From Parendozoicomonas callyspongiae (GTDB lineage: Bacteria > Pseudomonadota > Gammaproteobacteria > Pseudomonadales > Endozoicomonadaceae), in NCBI RefSeq assembly GCF_023502345.1, contig NZ_JAMFLX010000027.1, forward strand, positions 1 to 60,222: 60,222 nt of DNA, in the 5' to 3' direction. The notes beneath the pieces were generated by a model. That model had not been told where the DNA came from, searched no databases, and saw only the letters and a list, made by a program, of their open reading frames with translations. The position numbers and the translations under genes were made by a program. Below, piece by piece: positions 55,299 through 60,222 of the stretch (positions are counted from its first letter, which is position 1; each line of letters starts with the position of its first letter).

Positions 55299-55850
55299 AT
55301 GCTAGTTAAACTGTTCCTGACTTTTTTCCGGCTAGGTCTGCTGACCATTGGTGGCGGTTACGCCATGCTGGCCCAACTGGAGCAGGAGCTGATTACACAC
55401 CATGAATGGCTGACTCGAGATGAGTTTCTGGAAATCACAGCCATAGCGCAGATCACTCCCGGCCCAATCGCAATTAATGCCGCCACATTTGTGGGCATGA
55501 GAATGGCCGGAACGGCAGGCTCCCTGGTGGCATCATTCGCTGTTGTCCTGCCACCGCTGATTATTGTCGGCTTTCTTGCTGGCCATCTGGCACAGTGGGT
55601 TGATGACCCGGCACTACACGGTGCATTTATCGCCAGTCGTTACGCTGCAGCCGCCCTGATTCTTCACGCATCCATAAGAATGCTGCGACAGGGTGTTACC
55701 TCAAACCTGGGGCGCCTGCTGTTCCTGGCAGGACTGGCAACCCTGATGTTCACTTCTCTCCACCCTCTCTTCGTTATTGTTGCCGGGGCCGGTACCGGGT
55801 TATTGCTGAATATGATGCACTGTCTGCCAGGAGGCAGCTCCCGAACATGA
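55299..55850 (+). CDS. Chromate transporter, half 1 (CHR short-chain)
   Basis: The 183-aa protein is a single CHR domain: FFRLGLLTIGGGYAMLAQLE, the motif ITPGPIAINAATFVG, and several membrane spans. Single-domain pairs act together to form a full transporter with antiparallel halves. The two genes overlap by ATGA. Some pairs transport chromate, others may carry sulfate or other anions, so the substrate is open. A perfect FNR box precedes the pair. Confidence 0.9.
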   Translation: MLVKLFLTFFRLGLLTIGGGYAMLAQLEQELITHHEWLTRDEFLEITAIAQITPGPIAINAATFVGMRMAGTAGSLVASFAVVLPPLIIVGFLAGHLAQWVDDPALHGAFIASRYAAAALILHASIRMLRQGVTSNLGRLLFLAGLATLMFTSLHPLFVIVAGAGTGLLLNMMHCLPGGSSRT

Positions 55851-56386
55851 TCTACCTGGAGCTGGCTCTCACCTTTTTGCGAATCGGCCTGTTCAGTTTT
55901 GGCGGTGGTGTTGCCATGATTCCGATGTTTCTCACCGAAATAGAGAAACATGACTGGATGACTCAAAGCGAGTTTATGAACATTGTCGCAGTTTCAGAAA
56001 TGACGCCCGGCCCAATTGCGATCAATATGGCCACTTATGTTGGCAGCCATGTCGCAGGCTGGCCCGGGGCAGTTGTCAGCACTGTTGCCTTATCAACACC
56101 CTCTATTCTGGTGATTCTGGCTTTAGCGACCCTGTTAACCCGCCTGAAAAGTAACCCCTGGAAGGAAGCTGTGATCTTTGGTGTCAAGTCTGCCGCCATG
56201 GCGCTGATTTTTTATGCTGGCTGGCTGATACTAAGCAATACCGTTCACCAAAGTGATTCAACCGTGCAGACCGTAAAAGGGATGATCCTTGTCGCTATCT
56301 GTTTTCTGTTTAGAATCTACCTTCCCAGGGTACAACCGGCGTTTTTGATTATTGCCTCGGCCATAGTTGGTGTTTTTCTTTTCTAG
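55847..56386 (+). CDS. Chromate transporter, half 2 (CHR short-chain)
   Basis: The 179-aa CHR domain has FLRIGLFSFGGGVAMIPMFL and MTPGPIAINMATYVG, the mirror counterpart of the first gene. It starts within the ATGA overlap with half 1, so translation is coupled. With half 1 it would form a complete heterodimeric transporter. Confidence 0.9.
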   Translation: MIYLELALTFLRIGLFSFGGGVAMIPMFLTEIEKHDWMTQSEFMNIVAVSEMTPGPIAINMATYVGSHVAGWPGAVVSTVALSTPSILVILALATLLTRLKSNPWKEAVIFGVKSAAMALIFYAGWLILSNTVHQSDSTVQTVKGMILVAICFLFRIYLPRVQPAFLIIASAIVGVFLF

Positions 56387-56628
56387 AAGTCTGTCGGACT
56401 TAACCGACGGTAGCGAGAAAAAGTCAGCCGATGGTAAAAAACCGGAGTGAACTCTGTACATAAGATGCGGTATCGTACGAAACTCTGATTCAGGCGCTTT
56501 GCAACTTACGTCAACAGACCCTAGATAAAAGCGCAACAAACAGAATAAACCAGTGCAGCAGGCTTACTCTCAATAGTAGAAGGCTCGATGCTGGCACTTG
56601 GTCACAAGGACACTGTAGAAGGCCATAG

Positions 56629-57294
56629 ATGCTAACAACTTCTCAAAAGGTGCAGGGGTACCTGCAAGATACCCTGCGTTTTTTCCGCGCCAATATCGGC
56701 AGCCTTGCACTTCTGGCCTTGCCTTACGCGGTTCTGTCAGAAGCATTTCAGCTGTTTGTTCTCAGTTCTGCCAAAGGTCCTAACCTGGTTGGGATGAGCC
56801 TGATGGCGGAGCTGACTCTGTACCCAATTTTCCAGAGTGCGCTGATCATTTTTATTGGTTCTGCCATCAGCGGTAATATTCGCCCTTTCGGCCAGTGCTA
56901 CAGTATTTCGGCAGCTTACTGGCCCAGAATGCTGCTTCTGACTTTGCTCTCAACGATCGCGACCATGGGTGGTTTTTTCCTGTTCATCGTACCCGGGCTG
57001 TTCATCATGGTTCGCCTGGCGCTGTCCGATATGTTCTGCATGGTTGAGAACCGTTCTGTGGCTGACAGTATTCGACTGAGCGTGGCCGCCAGCCAGAAAG
57101 TGTCCTGGGTTATCTTCCTGGGTCTTGCCCTGCTGTTCCCCACCGTCACGATTATTTCTATTGGGCTGTCTCAGGCTACGGCTTCTATAGCCAACCCGGT
57201 TCTTGGCTTTATGGTTGCGGCAGTTCAAGCCTTGCTGAACACCCTGTATTCCATCTACCTGTTCCGGGTGTTCTCCGACGTACGCAGTCAGTAA
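56629..57294 (+). CDS. YciC/UPF0259-like inner-membrane protein
   Basis: The 221-aa protein has about six membrane spans and the YciC layout: an N-terminal helix (TLRFFRANIGSLALLALPYA), FQSALIIFIGSAISGN, RPFGQCYSISAAYWPRMLLL and MVENRSVADSIRLSVAAS. AGAAGG lies 6 nt before the ATG. Family function is not known. It stands alone. Confidence 0.8.
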   Translation: MLTTSQKVQGYLQDTLRFFRANIGSLALLALPYAVLSEAFQLFVLSSAKGPNLVGMSLMAELTLYPIFQSALIIFIGSAISGNIRPFGQCYSISAAYWPRMLLLTLLSTIATMGGFFLFIVPGLFIMVRLALSDMFCMVENRSVADSIRLSVAASQKVSWVIFLGLALLFPTVTIISIGLSQATASIANPVLGFMVAAVQALLNTLYSIYLFRVFSDVRSQ

Positions 57295-57853
57295 CAACCT
57301 CACTGGCCAGCAGCTAAGCACCTGCTGGCCATCCCCCCTTATAACCCTACCGCTTCAAGCCTGACCTCTTTCCTGCACCTTCATATCCAGTGCTATCGTT
57401 GAGCATATGGATAAACAAAGCTCAAATGGACTCAGGATCTTCCGGACAGTTTTATGGCAACTGCTGTTAACGGCTAGCATTCTTCCACTGTCCCATGAAC
57501 CTGGATACTGTCTTGATCCCAAATATACCCGTATAAGTGACAAAATTTACGGTCACAGAATTCATCTGGTTAAAGTTTTTGCAGAAAACCAATCAGGATC
57601 TCAGCAATAGTAATGCTGGCTAAACCCCTGAGAATCTGCTCGCAGAAAACTGAATTAATTTTTTTCTGAATTTTTCACACTTTTCAAAATCCACTTCTAC
57701 ACTTTCCGTTTATGCAATGAAGACTTATGAATTCCTTTGTCAAGGTTCATCTGAATCAATCGGTAACCCTTAATAAAAGGTTCATAACTTGCCCCCAGAA
57801 TTCATTGCTGAACAAAGAACAAAAACAATTCATTTCTTCAAAGGACTTCAAGG
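57295..57853. other. Intergenic region, about 560 bp
   Basis: A weak 67-codon plus-strand ORF (57407-57610), with a hydrophobic LLLTASILPL start, has no good ribosome binding site or recognisable features and was not called. The right part (57640-57850) is A+T-rich and probably holds the promoter of the small gene at 57854. Confidence 0.45.
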
Positions 57854-58036
57854 ATGAACACTGAACGCCTTTATGTTCGTGATCGTATCACTTTCGAAAA
57901 GGGAACAATCGAGACCTGTGGTCAGCCAGGTTGGATCAAAGTACGTATGGAATGGGGAGAGCTGAGGGATTACCAGCCCAAAGACCTGATTCCCTGCCCG
58001 CAGGATCAGCTTATAAAACACAAGCGCGCCAGTTAA
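57854..58036 (+). CDS. Small conserved-looking 60-aa protein
   Basis: It encodes a compact, probably beta-rich protein (LYVRDRITFEKGTIE, then WIKVRMEWGELRDYQPKDL) with good codon use. AAGGACTTCAAGG precedes the ATG. No family was recognised. The stop is followed by an 8-bp hairpin shared with the convergent small membrane gene. Confidence 0.65.
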   Translation: MNTERLYVRDRITFEKGTIETCGQPGWIKVRMEWGELRDYQPKDLIPCPQDQLIKHKRAS

Positions 58037-58042
58037 CCGGAA

Positions 58043-58082
58043 AGGTCTCGGGCTCTTTACTGTTCATGCGGGCTCGAGACCT
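58043..58082. terminator. Hairpin between two small convergent genes
   Basis: AGGTCTCG (58043-58050) pairs with CGAGACCT (58075-58082). The loop of 24 nt is long. It lies between the stops of two convergent small genes. Confidence 0.4.
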
Positions 58083-58100
58083 CTCTTCAATAATTACACT

Positions 58101-58250
58101 TCAAACAGCACTTGAGTCAGTACTGCCTTCACCTTCACTGCAAACCACCTTCAGACAGCTTCTCAGACACAGCAACGAAAAAGCAGCCCAGGCAGCCATT
58201 CCCAGCAGCAACCAGTCAGCAACCGGAATGGCATAGACAGCCGAATTCAT
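58101..58250 (-). CDS. Small single-TM protein (49 aa)
   Basis: Read directly from the sequence: MNSAVYAIPVADWLLLGMAA, followed by WAAFSLLCLRSCLKVVCSEG and a short polar tail. The hydrophobic span with a positive region after it (LRSCLK) suggests an inner-membrane protein with N-out. AAGGGG lies 6-7 nt before the ATG, which supports translation. No family was recognised; size and layout resemble membrane-associated small proteins that tune transporters or sensors. Confidence 0.6.
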   Translation of the reverse strand: MNSAVYAIPVADWLLLGMAAWAAFSLLCLRSCLKVVCSEGEGSTDSSAV

Positions 58251-58444
58251 TGCGAACCCCTTTTTACTCTTATATCACCAGAGGCTTACAAGACAAAATG
58301 AGCGCCCTTATGTTAGGATGCGAGCTCCTCGCCGGTGGTATGCTCCCCCATGCCGCCCCGAATAACTGAGTCGTTACACGACAGTAACATTCAGTCTATT
58401 TTCAGCTATTTTCCTAGCACTTGAAAACACTCCCGGGAGGCCCC

Positions 58445-59422
58445 GTGTTTAAAGCTCTGGTTCTGGAACAACAGGACAAAAAAACAATTGCCTCTATTCG
58501 CACTCTGGATGACAGCGACCTGCCCCAGGGCGATGTCACCGTTGCTGTTGAATATTCTTCTCTGAATTACAAAGATGGTCTGGCCATCACCGGGAAAAGC
58601 CCGGTTGTTCGCCAATGGCCGATGGTGCCCGGTATCGACTTTGCCGGAACTGTTATTGAATCCCATGACGACCGTTACCAGAAAGGTGATGAGGTTGTAC
58701 TGACTGGCTGGGGGGTTGGTGAAGGCCACTGGGGTGGCATGGCTGAGAAAGCCCGGGTTTCCAGTGACTGGCTGGTACCCATGCCGAAAGGTCTCTCTGC
58801 CCGGTCAACCATGATGATTGGAACAGCCGGCCTGACTGCCATGCTCTGCGTCATGGCTCTGGAAGATGCCGGAATCACCCCAGAGATGGGTGAAATCCTG
58901 GTAACCGGTGCCAGTGGTGGGGTTGGCAGTGTCAGTATTTCTCTTCTGGCTGCACTGGGCTACAAGGCTGTCGCTGTTACTGGACGTCCTGAAAACAGTG
59001 ACATGCTGACAGAACTGGGAGCATCTCGCGTTATCGCCCGCAATGAACTGGAAGAACGTGGTCGTCCGCTGGAGAAGCAGCTCTGGGCTGGCGCGATTGA
59101 TATTGCTGGAAGCAATATCCTGGCCCGCCTGCTGGGACAGATTCATTATGGTGGTGCTGTTGCTGCCTGTGGTCTTGCTGCCGGGTTTGATCTTCCTACC
59201 ACAGTGATGCCTTTCATCCTGCGTGGAGTAAAACTGCTGGGTGTTGATTCTGTGATGTGCCCACGCAAGCGCCGAATGGAAGCCTGGAAGCGTCTGGCTG
59301 AACTGCTGCCGTCTGACTTTTCTGCCCAGGCCTGCAAGGAAGTTGCCCTGGAAGAGGTTCTGCAGCTTGGAGAAGATATTACCAATGGTCAGGTCACTGG
59401 CCGGGTTATTATCAAGCCCTGA
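58445..59422 (+). CDS. acuI: Acrylyl-CoA reductase (AcuI/YhdH family)
   Basis: The 325-aa zinc-free MDR enzyme agrees closely with E. coli YhdH: SSLNYKDGLAITGK, PMVPGIDFAGTV, LTGWGVGEGHWGG, IGTAGLTAMLCVMALEDAG, the NADPH motif VTGASGGVGSVS, and CGLAAGFDLPTTVMPFILRG. It reduces acryloyl-CoA to propionyl-CoA with NADPH. Acryloyl-CoA arises in DMSP breakdown and from 3-hydroxypropionate, and acrylate is toxic, so a role in marine DMSP metabolism fits. The GTG at 58445 with GGAGG before it is preferred over the TTG eight codons upstream. No other dmd or acu gene is adjacent. Confidence 0.93.
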   Translation: MFKALVLEQQDKKTIASIRTLDDSDLPQGDVTVAVEYSSLNYKDGLAITGKSPVVRQWPMVPGIDFAGTVIESHDDRYQKGDEVVLTGWGVGEGHWGGMAEKARVSSDWLVPMPKGLSARSTMMIGTAGLTAMLCVMALEDAGITPEMGEILVTGASGGVGSVSISLLAALGYKAVAVTGRPENSDMLTELGASRVIARNELEERGRPLEKQLWAGAIDIAGSNILARLLGQIHYGGAVAACGLAAGFDLPTTVMPFILRGVKLLGVDSVMCPRKRRMEAWKRLAELLPSDFSAQACKEVALEEVLQLGEDITNGQVTGRVIIKP

Positions 59423-59427
59423 TAGTG

Positions 59428-59460
59428 AAATCCTCCGCAGCAAACTGTGGGGGATTTTTA
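59428..59460 (+). terminator. Terminator of acuI
   Basis: AAATCCTCCGCAG (59428-59440) pairs with CTGTGGGGGATTT (59445-59457) with two wobble pairs, followed by a T-run. It begins just after the acuI stop and precedes the convergent yfcE. Confidence 0.85.
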
Positions 59461-59488
59461 TTTTCACAAAGGGTCAGTTTGATGGAGG

Positions 59489-60034
59489 CTAGTCCAGTTC
59501 AAGTTCCTGAATAACATGGCCATTCAAACTGGTAATACTTAGTCGCCCACTGTCATACCACCCCACTGTCGGCTGATGCCCACCCTTGGGCAGGGTTATT
59601 GAACCAGGGTTAAACATCACCTTTCCATCTTTTAGTTCCAGTATCGGGATATGGCTATGGCCAAAGCAGAAGATATCACCCTCACCCAGTACTGGCAGAT
59701 TATCAGGATTGTGAATATGCCCATGGGTCAGAAACATCTGACGCCCATCCACCAGCACAACAACGTACTCGCCTAGAACGGGAACTGAAACCAGCATCTG
59801 ATCAACTTCACTGTCACAGTTTCCTCGAACACAGGTAATGCGTCCTGCATTCTGATTAAGAAGCTCAGCAACCTTTTGCGGGTGATATCCTTCCGGCAGT
59901 GGGTTTCTCGGACCGTGGTTCAGCAAATCTCCAAGGGCCAGAATCCGGTCAGCCCCTTCTCTGTCTGCCAGGGCAAAGGCCTGCTCCAAAGCGGTAGAAC
60001 TTCCATGAATATCCGAGATCAGCATTAACTTCAT
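59489..60034 (-). CDS. yfcE: YfcE-type phosphodiesterase
   Basis: This calcineurin-like metallophosphatase of 181 aa has the metal-ligand blocks DIHGS, GDLLNHGPRNP, GNCDSEVD, THGHIHNP and GHSHIPI. E. coli YfcE is a Mn-dependent phosphodiesterase on model substrates; the natural substrate is unknown. The start is ATG 60034 (AGGA about 9 nt upstream), seven codons inside the open frame. Confidence 0.93.
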   Translation of the reverse strand: MKLMLISDIHGSSTALEQAFALADREGADRILALGDLLNHGPRNPLPEGYHPQKVAELLNQNAGRITCVRGNCDSEVDQMLVSVPVLGEYVVVLVDGRQMFLTHGHIHNPDNLPVLGEGDIFCFGHSHIPILELKDGKVMFNPGSITLPKGGHQPTVGWYDSGRLSITSLNGHVIQELELD

Positions 60035-60222
60035 GCTGGCATTTCCTGTGTTCAAGACATTTGCGGGGCATCAGAGCATTTTGAACAGTCTCAGTCCAGC
60101 CCCAATAAACATTCATTTTAATTGCATCTTCGTAAAAACTACGCACATATAGGTCTGACCAGACCATTACATCATGACGCTTCAAAAGCCAGCAGCATGA
60201 TAAGATAGGTATCTAAAAAAAA

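Noticed and set aside
57407-57610. 67-codon plus-strand ORF with hydrophobic start
   Set aside because: No good ribosome binding site, no recognisable pattern.
1-60222. CRISPR arrays, tRNA, rRNA and intact insertion sequences
   Set aside because: Looked for spaced direct repeats, tRNA-like cloverleaves and transposase motifs; none convincing. Absence was not verified by computation.

Overview
The window looks like chromosome from a host-associated marine gammaproteobacterium, most like Endozoicomonas and its relatives in the Oceanospirillales. That placement is an inference. It rests on the dapA-bamC-purC order, a Pseudomonas-type DapD, a CueR/CopA copper module, an AcuI acrylyl-CoA reductase, and several large signal-peptide proteins with eukaryote-like domains set between housekeeping genes. 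No tRNA, rRNA, CRISPR array or intact insertion sequence was seen.

Layout. 0-0.5 kb: the glycine-zipper end of a truncated gene overlaps a two-TM protein, a possible toxin/immunity pair. 1-10 kb: purC, bamC, dapA, rnz, a secreted ExeM/NucH nuclease, truC and an unknown membrane protein. 10-24 kb: rluE, a nucleoside hydrolase, a secreted Cys-rich zinc protein broken by one in-frame TGA, a Tim44-like protein, copA-cueR behind a typical MerR-type promoter, a PLP decarboxylase, a decayed S66 peptidase fragment, a SulP transporter, SMI1 and YgjP proteins and a eukaryote-type HisA. 24.5-29.3 kb: a visibly A+T-rich block with a 1169-aa secreted protein of unknown type and a VWA protein ending in a CaaX-like Cys-Ile-Ile-Leu. 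29.5-37 kb: yffB, dapD, a RING-tailed membrane protein, an OppA-type binding protein and a clear SopB/IpgD-type phosphoinositide phosphatase. 37-42.5 kb: ada/alkA-ogt and the anaerobic nucleotide reductase locus. 42.6-50 kb: a coiled-coil protein, a CBS protein, dcd, mrp, a DnaT-like/lambda P-like pair and a TRAF-type RING protein. 50-60 kb: metG, an unknown membrane protein, a HAD phosphatase, a split chromate transporter, yciC, two small genes, acuI and yfcE.

Three themes stand out. First, a scattered set of candidate host-directed proteins: a SopB-like phosphatase, RING/TRAF-like zinc proteins, a VWA-CaaX protein, and large secreted proteins with no recognised domain. Second, the class III ribonucleotide reductase appears split. 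NrdD stops after its zinc site, and the glycyl-radical motif RVMGY lies in a separate 57-codon gene between nrdD and nrdG. Third, oxygen-responsive control: perfect FNR/Anr boxes lie upstream of the CBS gene and of the chromate transporter pair, and a weaker one overlaps a well-spaced pair of NrdR boxes upstream of nrdD.

All calls come from reading translated sequence and motifs by eye. No database search or structure prediction was run.
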